A DNA stretch of 64,000 bases, from positions 7,548,001 to 7,612,000 of the forward strand of contig NC_067299.1 in the NCBI RefSeq assembly GCF_020740795.1, read 5' to 3'. Under the pieces are notes generated by a model, which was given only the letters and a program-made list of their open reading frames with translations, did no database searches and was not told where the DNA came from. A program made the translations under genes and the position numbers. The stretch is from Apus apus. Lineage: Eukaryota; Chordata; Aves; Apodiformes; Apodidae. This document shows, one piece after another, positions 52,955 to 62,700 of this stretch. Position 1 is the first letter of the stretch, and every line of letters starts with the position of its first letter.

Positions 52955-55770
52955 GTGAGCGCGTCCCCCCTCTCCGCCTCTCGCCCAGCCCCTGCGTGCC
53001 CCCTGGCCTGCCCCCTGAGCGTCCCGGTTCTCTGCGGAGGGTACGGGTGGGGAGGGTGGCCTGGAGGCGGAGCGGGGGGGGTGGGGGGGACGGGCAGGCC
53101 TGCGTGCACAGGGCCCTTCCGTGGAGGGAGAGCAGGGTGCTCGGGTAGATAAACACGGCTCTGCTCTTCCTGGTGGCTCTGGGGCGTTAAATCCCTGTTG
53201 TGTTTTGCTCCCGCTTCCTGCCAGTCGGGAAAGTCGGTGTTGGCAAACTTCGTTTCGGAAAGCATAGAAGGGATTGGCGGCTACAGCCCGACGCAAGGTG
53301 TAAGGTGAGCTCGGCTGAACCAAGCCCTGACAGTTGCCTGCCCCTCAGAAAGTCCTGCTCCCTGGTTGGGGGGTGTGTGTGTGTAGAATGATACTACGTC
53401 GTGTATCTGCTCATTTTCACAGGATCCTGGAGTATGAGAAGCCAAACTTCAACGGTAGCAGCAAGGAATCTGGGTGTCGGTTTGAGCTGTGGGATTGCAG
53501 TGGTGATCAAAAGTAAGGCAGCATCATAGTTACTTCCTATGGGTTACTTAATTCAGAATAGTTCTGTTAAAAGACACAGGATCTGTAAAATATCTTTAAA
53601 ACACCAAATACCAAGAACTTACATATGCTCTAATACTTACATATAGATAGGCCTTATTTACACATACTAGTTCTGTTTACACAAAATATTCATAGGTAAT
53701 GCCTAAAACCAACGATCTTTTTTGAGATGAGGAACATTCCTGTCTCTTTACCCCATTATATTTTTTTAAATGCTTTCTTCTATAAAGCATCTGATACCAA
53801 GTATTCTCTGCCATGATCCCAGCTGACACTGTACTGGGTTTTGGATAAGGGCTGAGTAAAACTGTGAAGTCCACAGCTCCTAAAGTGGCATTACAGATAA
53901 AGAAAACAGAGGCCCACTCTGTAACTGCCTTTATCTCCTTGAAGTTATTAGGTGAGTGGACTTCAAACAATGTTTATATATGATTGAGGCCTTAATTTCC
54001 AAACGATACAATTGAGAACTGGACAGATCAGTTTTTAGGGAAAAAGTTTAAATAAGCATTTGACCAAACTATCAGCAAACCATGGGACCAACTAACACCA
54101 CAGGTAAGTCAAAATATTGGGGAATCTGATAGGGCACTGGCAAGATTACTACTGTTATATTAAAAGTACTGAAATGTGTTCTTGAGGAGGGAAGAGGAAA
54201 CCTTGAGGAAGTTTGAGTGCATGTTTCTGTTTTCCAGTTAACAGTCTTACCATTTTCCTATGCCTCTGTTTTGAAAGGTTTGAAACATGTTGGCCAGCTC
54301 TGATGAAGGACACTCATGGTGTAATAATAATCTTCAATCCTGAGCTGCCCAGTCACCTGAAAGAAATTGAAATGTGGTACTCCTGTTTTGTGCAGCAGCA
54401 GCCCCTGCTTGACAACCAGTGCCTCCTGGTTGCACATCACAAGCCAGGCAGCTCAGGGGACACAGAAAATCTGTCCTTGGGTAAGGAGGTGAAAAACTTA
54501 TCTGTAATTTTTGTTACCTATTCATCTTTTAATTTGTTCATACCTTATGGCTTGCATTCTTCATTTAAATCTGCCAATCAAAGTATACTGGAGTACTTTG
54601 CAAAAACAGAACTAAATTAATCTCAGAGGTCATCCAGGAAGTGAGCAATATTTTTATTTTACAAAAGAGAAAAAGGCAAAAAAAGTTTGAGTGACTTTGA
54701 GTATGTAGCTGAGGCAGGAATTAGAACTCCTGATGTCTGTAGACATATGTCATCATCACTAGCAGTTTGTTTCTTATATGGAATTTTATCTATTGTTAAC
54801 TGACACTTTTGAGACGACTTAAGCCTGCATTTTGTCAAGCAAAAGAATCATAGGAACGTTCTGGTTGGAAAAATCCTTCAAGATAATCAGGTTCAACCAT
54901 TAACCCAACTCTACCAAGTCCACTGCTAAACCATGTCACTCAGCACCACATCTACATTACTTCTCAATGCTTCCAGGGGTGGTGACTGCACCATTTCCCT
55001 GGGCAGCCTGTGCCAGTGCTTGGCAACCCTTTCTAAACCTCCCATGGCACAACTTGAGGCCAAAGCCCTCAAGAGATTAGAAGACTTTTGAAATAAAAGG
55101 CTAACAATTTTCCTCTTAAAATCAGTAATATATACCTTATATACTATAAAATTATTTGTGGCTCTTTATACAGATGAGAACACACCCTCCCTCTGGGCAG
55201 CCTGTCCCAGTGTTCAAAGATATACATGTTTCTTATAAGGATTAATATTTTAATAAATATTTAACAGAACAATATCGTTCCATAAATCTGAAGTAACCAA
55301 AGAATGTCATATCACTTTAATATGAAAACTGCACCTCAGTGCTGATTTGTTTGATTCTACATAAGTGAATGCAAAAGCAAAATAACTACTTGAAGCTTTA
55401 ATAGGAATGTTTGAAGGATTTATTTTAGCAACAAGTCATACTTGCTTGTCATGCTAACAACCTATGATATGTTTCTTATTCATGTGTTATATGTTATCTG
55501 GGCTATCAAACATTGGGTGCTACTGAATTCCAACTGACTTCAGCATGAGCTGTCCCATGACCTTGATTGTGAGTATTTCTTTTATAAAATATGCCTAATG
55601 ATTTTTTCTTTACCTTCAAAGCTTACCCACTGAACAAGCTAAAGCTAATACATTCCAACTTAGAGGAAGATCCTGAAGATGTTCGGATGGAATTTATGAA
55701 ATACTTCAAAAGCATCATCACCTTAATGAATGAGAGCAGAGAGAGGGAAGAGATGTCAATTATCTCATGA
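52916..55770 (+). CDS. IFT22: Intraflagellar transport protein 22 (Rab-like protein 5), complete five-exon gene
   Basis: IFT22 is an atypical small GTPase of the IFT-B1 complex that binds the IFT74/IFT81 pair and acts in cilium assembly and transport. Exons 52916-52954, 53225-53304, 53423-53512, 54278-54480 and 55622-55770 total 561 bases and encode 186 residues, against 185 in human. The Walker A/G1 loop is GPRESGKS at 10-17, split by intron 1. The switch I region has YSPTQGVR (33-40), and G3 is WDCSG (63-67). The usual G4 NKxD is replaced by HHKP (123-126), a known oddity of this family. The C-terminus EREEMSIIS carries no prenylation cysteine, unlike most Rabs. All introns are GT/AG and all phases fit. 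The start is set by alignment with the conserved MLKAK N-terminus. Confidence 0.97.
53225..53304 (+). CDS. IFT22: IFT22 exon 2: rest of the P-loop and switch I
   Basis: Acceptor TGCCAG, donor GTGAGC. The 80 bases encode residues 14-39 plus two bases of Arg40: SGKSVLANFVSE, then a Gly-rich loop and YSPTQGV. SGKS completes Walker A. The preceding intron is only 270 bases long. The loop IEGIGG (27-32) differs from the human SDITE stretch by eye and is one residue longer, which may account for the extra residue in the total length. Confidence 0.95.
53423..53512 (+). CDS. IFT22: IFT22 exon 3: second and third beta strands and the G3 motif
   Basis: Acceptor TTTCACAG, donor GTAAGG. The 90 bases encode the rest of Arg40 to Gln69 plus two bases of Lys70. 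The segment runs from ILEYEKPNF through a Ser/Gly-rich linker to CRFELWDCSGDQ, with WDxxG at 63-67 as the G3/switch II signature. The donor leaves phase 2, which is completed by G at the start of exon 4. Confidence 0.95.
53513..54277 (+). other. IFT22: IFT22 intron 3
   Basis: A GTAAGG...TTGAAAG intron of 765 bases. It is AT-rich, with no repeat or extra exon recognised. The single minus-strand open frame inside it has no family resemblance. Confidence 0.85.
54278..54480 (+). CDS. IFT22: IFT22 exon 4: core of the GTPase fold with degenerate G4
   Basis: Acceptor TTGAAAG, donor GTAAGG. It encodes the end of Lys70 through Leu137 plus one base. Landmark segments are FETCWPALMKDTHGVIIIFN (71-90), EMWYSCFVQQQPLLDNQCLL (101-120) and VAHHKPG (121-127). 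VAHHKP stands where other small GTPases have NKxD, as in other IFT22 proteins. The 203-base length and phases agree with the neighbouring exons. Confidence 0.95.
54650..54772 (-). mobile_element. MIR-like SINE relic
   Basis: The plus strand reads like the complement of an MIR core: TTTTATTTTACAAAAGAG, then a GAGTGACTT segment, then GAGGCAGGAATTAGAACTCC. These correspond to the familiar ground plan of cagatgagga, aagtgacttg and agccgggatt-cgaacc. It is strongly diverged, and the edges are approximate. Confidence 0.55.
54845..55072 (-). mobile_element. CR1 LINE 3' fragment (avian type)
   Basis: The plus strand reads as the complement of a CR1 3' end. It opens with GAATCATAGG and GGTTGGAAAAATCCTTCAAG, continues through CACCACATCTACATT and CCAGGGGTGGTGACTGCACC, and then TTCCCTGGGCAGCCTGTGCC. 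The order and wording match the widespread avian CR1 3' region, so the element is inserted in minus orientation. It is 5'-truncated, as CR1 copies usually are, and diverged. Confidence 0.85.
55170..55225 (-). mobile_element. Small CR1-like fragment
   Basis: The text CTCTGGGCAGCCTGTCCCAG followed by TGTTC repeats the core phrase of the CR1 3' region. It lies about 100 bases after the larger CR1 fragment and could be a separate relic or part of a second insertion. Confidence 0.5.
55622..55770 (+). CDS. IFT22: IFT22 exon 5 and stop codon
   Basis: Acceptor TTCAAAG. It encodes the end of Ala138 to Ser186, then TGA at 55768-55770. The landmark is LNKLKLIHSNLEEDPEDVRM (141-160), followed by EFMKYFKSIITLMNESRERE and MSIIS. 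This C-terminal helix is strongly conserved in the family. The following roughly 930 bases to the AATAAA at 56697 are the likely 3' UTR. Confidence 0.96.
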
Positions 55771-56720
55771 CATTAAAAGAAATACTGAACGGGGAAGAAA
55801 AGGATTATTTTTACTTTGTAAGAGGTCCTGTGAAGAGGTCCTTGCACTGAGAATCTGCCAGCCCATAAACATTTCAGCAAAAATAATGCTCCATTTATGA
55901 CTTAACCAGAAAAAATACAAGTGCTGACATCAGATGACCGTTGGAGCCAAAATGATGGCTGCACACCCAGGCATTTGGGTAACTTTAGCTGCACTTTGGT
56001 TTCATTACAAGAAGGTATTGTTTAGTATGTTGAACCAAAAGATGAAGGTATGGGTCACCTCTTCATTTCAGAATCCCTTTTTGTGGAAGAGCTGAGAGAA
56101 GAAAGCCTGGCAGAACATAAGATTTGTGGAGATCTGTTGAAGCATCTGAGTAAAGTGTTCATGCTAGCTCTGTTCCTGGAGAAGTTATGCTTTTGGAAGT
56201 CAGTACAAACTGATTGGAATAGAGATCTGAGATGTAGTCATGGTGTGGAATCCACATTTTTATGTTCCAAGTTCTTCTTATCTTTCTGTCCAGCATTTAA
56301 AGAGAGCACATTTCATGGCTGTTGCCTTGGCAGGATACAGTAGGTTCCAGTCTTTCTCAGGACAAGGTTTTTCTTCTATTCCAACAAAATTAACATGTTG
56401 TTGGGGACAATGTTTAGGTGTCTCTGAGAGGAAAAGAACTGAAATCTCAGTGTGGTGCAATACTTTGCCCTCTGTTGGGAGCTCCAACAGAGGAAAAAAA
56501 AAGTTCTGCATTCTCCAGAGCAGGAAAAGCTGTTTCAAAACTTGTATTACTGTTGCCTGTTGCATTAACATAAGTGGTTTCATAGATAATTTACTTTCTG
56601 GTTTGTTTGGTTTGCACTCTTCCCTGTTCTTGGTGTGTTTTGCTGTGGAAGACGTTTTTTTGTAACACAGTTTTTGGTAACATGCAGTGCTAAGGCAATA
56701 AAAATTTAAAAAATGCATCC
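55771..56720 (+). other. IFT22: IFT22 3' UTR (predicted)
   Basis: The stretch runs from the stop codon to just past the first good polyadenylation signal, AATAAA at 56697-56702. No repeat was recognised. A 243-codon open frame runs antisense through the distal part (57009-56278). A second AATAAA at 57778-57783 could give a longer alternative end. The extent is inferred without transcript data. Confidence 0.55.
56697..56702 (+). terminator. IFT22: Polyadenylation signal of IFT22
   Basis: A canonical AATAAA about 930 bases after the stop codon, followed by an A/T-rich stretch and a T-rich, GT-containing segment suitable as a downstream element. It is the first well-placed hexamer I noticed. 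Confidence 0.6.
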
Positions 56721-56799
56721 TTTTTGTTCTCAGAGGAAACGTTAATGATGGTTTTGTGGAACTCTTATCAACTTGTTTAATTTTTACTAAGAAAAACAC

Positions 56800-59700
56800 T
56801 GACGAATCTGTAGTACATTTCACACTAAATGGCTCCAACAAGAGACATTTAAAAAACTTGTCATCAACCCAAATAGCCAAAGAAAGGGAAAAATGAAAAC
56901 CTGAAGCATGTATCAATACTGACACACTATTTTTTCCAAAAGCTAATTTAAAGAACAGAGGGACTAGGAGCAGGAACTGAAGAAATCCCTGAGCAGCATC
57001 CCATTTCACCTTGTACTGCAGCTCACCTCATGAAGTGGGAGATCAGTGGCTTGTCAGAATGATGTCTGACCCACAGCACTTAATTTTATAGCTTCTATTT
57101 CATTCTGTATTTATGCCACACAGCTGTATTTGAGCTGCAGCAGTTTTACAAGTGTATTTGTTAAAACAGCCTTGTCCTCTCACCAACATTGTCTTTTAGT
57201 AAACATCCCTTACAGAAAGTATTTCATAAAACAGGAAGTTCTTGGATCTGTTTTAGTTCAAGAAACAGGGGAGAGAGCTTTATTTCTTTCAATTACCTAG
57301 GTTAATCACTCAGCAGCTTTTCCTGTTTTATAGTTTGGTCTTTTCTGAGTAATGAGTAGCCTGTCCTTGTGAAAATATTCTGTTTTCCAAGATTACATGA
57401 AGAGATGCCTCAAAAACCTACTCAGTTGTTTACACATCTTTCTCCCAGCCTTCAAACAGTGTGCAGTCAGGCTTTCTTCAGGGTTTTCTCTGGAAGTTTC
57501 TGTGCCAGCACAGTGGTCAGGGTGTGGTACAACATCCCAGGCTGCTCTTGGCAGTACTGCAGGTGTTGTTCAGGCCTCCTCAAACCTCCAACAGATCTCA
57601 AGGCAAAAACTGTAACTCCCTTTCTGTGGTCAGTCCCCTTCAATGGATTCACTGTAGTGATACAGGTATGATTGGCTGTAGCAGCTCAAAATACATTACT
57701 TTTGCTGTTGCTTTCAGATAGGAGACTTTTCAGTTACTTTCATGCACTGCTTGAAGCACTTCCACACCATTAGGCTCAATAAACCTTGCTGGAGTCTGAA
57801 AGCTTTTTCACCCCCAAAATTTGTATATTGTACTTCTCCAGGTATTTTTTTTCTTTGATTATTAAGCTGTTTTTATTTAAAAGAGAGGCATGAGAGATGA
57901 AAGATTAGAAGGTGATCTCAGAACAGTAGCAAGGTGTAAAACCAATGGCTACAAGTGACACAACACCCTGAGCTGGGCTTATGCTTTACAAAATTACTGA
58001 CACGCTGGTTTTCTCAGGTTGGTGCCAGGCATGTGGCATGTGAAAGTTGTGTGCACACACTCATAACCTGCACTGCTCTTTTCTTGGGTGCTTGGTCTAC
58101 TGACAGAATTTGCTGCCCTGGCATCTTTTCATTGTCTGCTGGCTCCTATTCTGCCATTAAAGCTAAAATCTCTGCTCAGTTCTGAGAGAAAAAGAGAGGG
58201 GTTCTGAAAGGAAAGTGAGAGGAAAGACACCAGGAAAGCAAAAGGCAAAATAAGCAGCAAGAGATGAAAAGAAAAGGTTGGAGGCAAATAGTGGGAGGTT
58301 GGCATTTCAATGTCTACATTTTATTTATATAACTTTAGAAACAATCAGGCTTTATATGTTTGCAATCAGTGTCATAGGGTGGTCTATTGGAGGCAGTTAT
58401 TGGAAAATTCACAGTCTAACTAGAGAACAAGTTTTTTACATGCTGCCTTACATTATTTTTTCCTTGTTGCCAGCTGTGTGGTGCTGGAGCCAATTTTTAA
58501 AATATACTGCCTTAATAAATTCACTTTTTCCCAACAGCAACATTGCAATAGGCACTGGTAGAGACTGTTGTGAAACCCACCAGATATTTTATTTGGAATG
58601 TAAACCAGTCTTTGGGTGATTCCAGGGTTGAAAAGTCAATTAACTTTCCAATTCAATACCTTGCTTCATATAAAATGTTAATAATGAACTTAAACTCAAA
58701 AACAAACAAACAAAAGGGTGTAAATTACAGGTATCTAAACAGTGCAACACATTGTTTATTAGAGGAGAAAAATGCTGTTAGACAGAAACAAGGACAGATC
58801 CCTAGACTTGACTTGATAGAATATCTAATAAATGTGGAACATCATTCATAAATCTGGCCAAGAGAGTAATTTCTGTGACTGCTGAAGAACAGAGTAAATG
58901 CATAGACCCATGCAAAATTAATCCTGACTACTGGAGAAGACACAGAGAAAGTATGTATTTAGAAGTATCAATTATTAATGATTTATGAAACAGGTCAACA
59001 GAGACCCCCAGCTAGGGGGTCCAAGAGGTTACAAGAGGTGTACAAGAATGCCAGATGTTAGATGAAGGTCTGAGTCTCTGCCCTTTCCAGTCCGCCTTTC
59101 CTGGGCCACCAGAGCACCTGCAGAGCTTTAAACAATGCCACATCCAGGGGCTGCTCAGACAGGGGGTGCAGTCCTGTTTGCTTGAAGTGATGTGGTTAAT
59201 AAGTGACTGTTCTATGGCTCTGTCCCTATTTCTGCTCGTGAGAGCAAGGAATTGCCCAGGAAACTGGGAACATGGGGTAATCAGCAACAAGTCAGAAGTC
59301 AGTTGGCAAGCCACAGGTCTAACTAGGAGTAGGAACAATTTAGGAGCAGAAAGTACCAGCAATTTTTCAGCAAAAGCACTATATTTTACTCTTCCACCCT
59401 AAGGACCTTAACTCCATGCTTGGGAGTTTAGAAAGGCTTTTTAGATGACCTTCCCAAAGAATGTAAGGTAAAGAAGCAGTGAAATCTGCCAGTTCCTCCC
59501 AACAAATCTAGGTGTCCTCACTCCCTTCAAGTGTACAGTTCATGTCCCCTTCTCATTCTGCCAGCAGCCATGTACCCCCAAGCCCCTGCTTTGTATGAAC
59601 TGTGCACAAACTGGAAGTCTTCAAGTTCCCTGTCCCTTTCTGTGGTTCCTTGTCCATATTGGAATTCAGTGGCTATTTGCTCCAGTGGCTTTTCTGTGAT

Positions 59701-62700
59701 CACCTGCATTGCCATGGTTTGTGGAACTGAGGCTGGAATCAGGGACATATAACATTTTAAATATTAATTAATTCAAATATATCCAGTCTCCACAATGCAG
59801 CCACCAAAGACTCCAGGATACACCAACAGTTCAGTGAGAAAGAAACCTGTTATTTAAACAGGAGATTATTTGATCACTTGAGTACTGGTAATATTGGCAT
59901 TGAGTATTGATAATACTGACAGACTTACATCACTGTATTTACGATGTACAGAAATTATTCTCCAAGTTGTATTACTGTATAGCTACAAAAAGGTTTAGAG
60001 CTGTAGGTGAGCTCTACTCAAGCTCACCCTCATGTCCCACAAAAGTAGTTGGTACATCATTGCTTTGGACAGTTGACCTATCTGGACAAAGAACATGGAA
60101 ATTTGATAGACAGCAGGTCAGAATCAGAAGAACTCTGCAGGGCTAGAAATGCAGAATGTTCAGACTCCAGGGTCACATATAGAGAGTTAAAGGCTGTGGC
60201 CATCTTGCAGCCTGGTGATATAAGACATTTTAAGCTCTTAAATGATAAAATAAGAGTTTGCACAGGTTACCTCTTGCAAGCTGTTTTCTGCACACACAGA
60301 CCATTATGAAGCCAGTAACTACTTGTGATGATGAAAACAGTTATAGGCACTGCAACCCAGATGTGTGGCTTCCAGGGTAAAAATCATACTTGTTTACAAC
60401 CAAACTTTGGGTGTAGCACCAAAGCCGAATTAAATACATTTGGACCTTCCAAAAAAATATGCAGTTTTCTTTTCAAGTAATACATTTTGAAGACCAGGCC
60501 TTTGGTCTCTGTTGCTCTCAGCAGTATTGTTCTAATGGACACAATAGACATAAGAAACCCCGTGTTCCTATTTCTATTCTTGAACTGCCAAGTGACTCTG
60601 AGGAAGTCACGTAGGCCACCACATTTAAGAGTGTCCATCCGTGCTGGGTTTTTGTATGCTCAGTTTAAAATATGTAGGGTGCTGATGTGCAGACACTTTA
60701 GGAAGCAACTTCTAGAAGGTATTCAGGACCTCTTAAAATCAGATCTTAAACTACTCAACTTCTCAGCAGGAGTATCTTGCTCTGGAGGTCACTTTGAATA
60801 TTTCCTCTTACCAGTTCCCCAGAAGTCTCCACTGGTGGAATACTGGAGTGGTGCAGGAAAGATGCCCCTGAAGATCAGTTCACCTTGTGGAGAAGTTGCC
60901 TTTTCCAGAGATGCTAGAAAGACTCTGGCAGTCACTCACAGAGCTTCAGTCAGTGCTCCTCATGCACACACAGATGCTATTGCACGTGTGAATAAAAGAC
61001 ACCAGATGCTACTACCCCGAGTAGTCCGGGGGGCTAATTCTTGTGTGTGAAGCAGGTCCTTGCCAGTTCAGGTCTATATATTTGCATTAATCTACCTGAA
61101 GTTATTTACTTAGGTCAAGATTCCCTCATGACTGACTGAGATTTATGGAACTAGATACCTTGTAAAGGCACCTCCTTAGAATTTGCTGAGAATTCATCCT
61201 CAGAAAATCAGTCCTCTTCACAAACAACAGTGTCTGAAAACCTCTTACCTCATGTTGTCATCACCAGTCTGGTGGAATTGGGCTTGGTGACCCATGCTCA
61301 GGAAGTTACACTGAATCAGAAAAGGACCACCTGAGTGGCTGAAGAAGAAACAGTTGTATGAGAAAAGTTTGGGTTTTTTCACTCTAGCAACACAGAAACA
61401 GAGGGCACACATTTGTTTCTGTAAATATAACACAAAGAAAGAAAATTGACTGTATTTACCCAGACACAAGATAACAGGGCAACTGTCAGAGCAGGGATGC
61501 TGATGCTAAAAGGCTGGGCCATTCTAAGTTACACAAACCTAAATATAAAGCACTTTTTCATCAGCTGTTCCTTTTGCTTATTCTTCCTCTCCCCCCTTGA
61601 ATTGCAGAAGGAAGCAATTCGACCTTGAATACAAGGTGACCTTATATTTAAGCTCCTTATTTTTTTTCTCCTGAAAGAGACAAAAAGCAGGTGAAACAGA
61701 ATATTCAGGCTCACATTCTCTTTGTGTATAATCTAAACTAGAAGAAAGCTTTGGCACAATAAGATATGTGAACACACTAGTCATTAATAAATCTAGTCTG
61801 GAAATTGAAGAAGGTTTCTAACAAACATAGTGGAAAGAGTCTACATGGTTTCAGGACACTGCTTAATTAGTAGTTCATGACAGTGTTACTGGACTTGATC
61901 CTTCTAGGCCCTCTCTTACAAAAACAAGAGGCTTATTTATTTTGTACTCATGCAAGTATTTCTTATTTATGTAGGTATTTTCTACAGAGCTGACAGTGAA
62001 CCAAAACATCAGCTCAAAACTTCCTTGAACTTTTTGGATTCTGATTCATACTCTCTGGTTGTAGATCAGTTGAAGACATAGGTTGTGTTTATACATACAC
62101 AGGGGAAGTAAAGCAATTTTGTCAACTCATAACAGAAGAAAGGTAAAGCACATTTTCTCACGTGAGTTTCACTTCAGAGTGCTGTCTGGGGACGGGCACT
62201 GGGTTTTGCTTGTATAACTCTCAGACAGGAACCAAACAAAAGGCCATATGTTTTGCTGAGTTCCATTGTCTCTTCCTCCCTTTGTAAGGAAATGAAAGCC
62301 TGTTTCTCTACTAGTTCCATGACATCAATCTGAATCCTAGTAACATGTCTCTGAGAATTTGCTCAGAGGGAATAACAGACAAGGGTACACCCTCCATTGC
62401 TATGTTACTGTTCCATGAGTTCCAGACAAAAGCATTTATTGTGGTTTGGCAGCAACCACCTATTCCTCAAACCCTGGGACTGCATTGTTCTTAACTTGTC
62501 AAAAGTTGATTTAGTACTTACAGGCACAGATCATAGGGTTCATCTTTTTAGGAAGGATCTTCAGGCTTTGTAGACTGCTGGGGTCATCTCTCACAGCCAC
62601 TAAGACTACTTGGAGGAGTCACCCCAAAACTGACTGTGAAGACCAGGCCCTCAAAGAAGCAAAGATCTGCCCTGCCACGAATATTCCAGGATTTTTATTC

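Larger units (their letters stand above)
52560..53120. promoter_or_regulatory. IFT22: CpG island covering the IFT22 promoter, exon 1 and intron 1 start
   Basis: A sharply bounded stretch of very high G+C and CpG density, set in AT-richer DNA on both sides. It contains the IFT22 start codon and all the promoter motifs listed separately. No TATA box is visible, which fits a housekeeping-type promoter. Edges were estimated by eye. Confidence 0.85.
54481..55621 (+). other. IFT22: IFT22 intron 4, carrying MIR-like and CR1 relics
   Basis: A GTAAGG...TTCAAAG intron of 1141 bases. It contains an MIR-like relic and a CR1 3' fragment, both in antisense orientation to IFT22, followed by a smaller CR1-like piece. 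Only T-rich, repeat-free sequence adjoins exon 5. Confidence 0.85.

Noticed and set aside
52598-53323. 241-codon minus-strand open frame overlapping IFT22 exons 1 and 2
   Set aside because: Same composition effect in the IFT22 CpG island. The translation is Pro/Arg/Gly-rich with no domain, and it runs antisense through confirmed exons.
58950-59400. Possible solo LTR
   Set aside because: Composition and short open frames suggested an insertion, but I could not find terminal TG...CA ends with a target-site duplication or a polyA signal in the right place.
60570-60620. AAGTGACTCTGAGGAAGTCA segment resembling an MIR core
   Set aside because: The match is limited to about 25 bases, too short to support a call.
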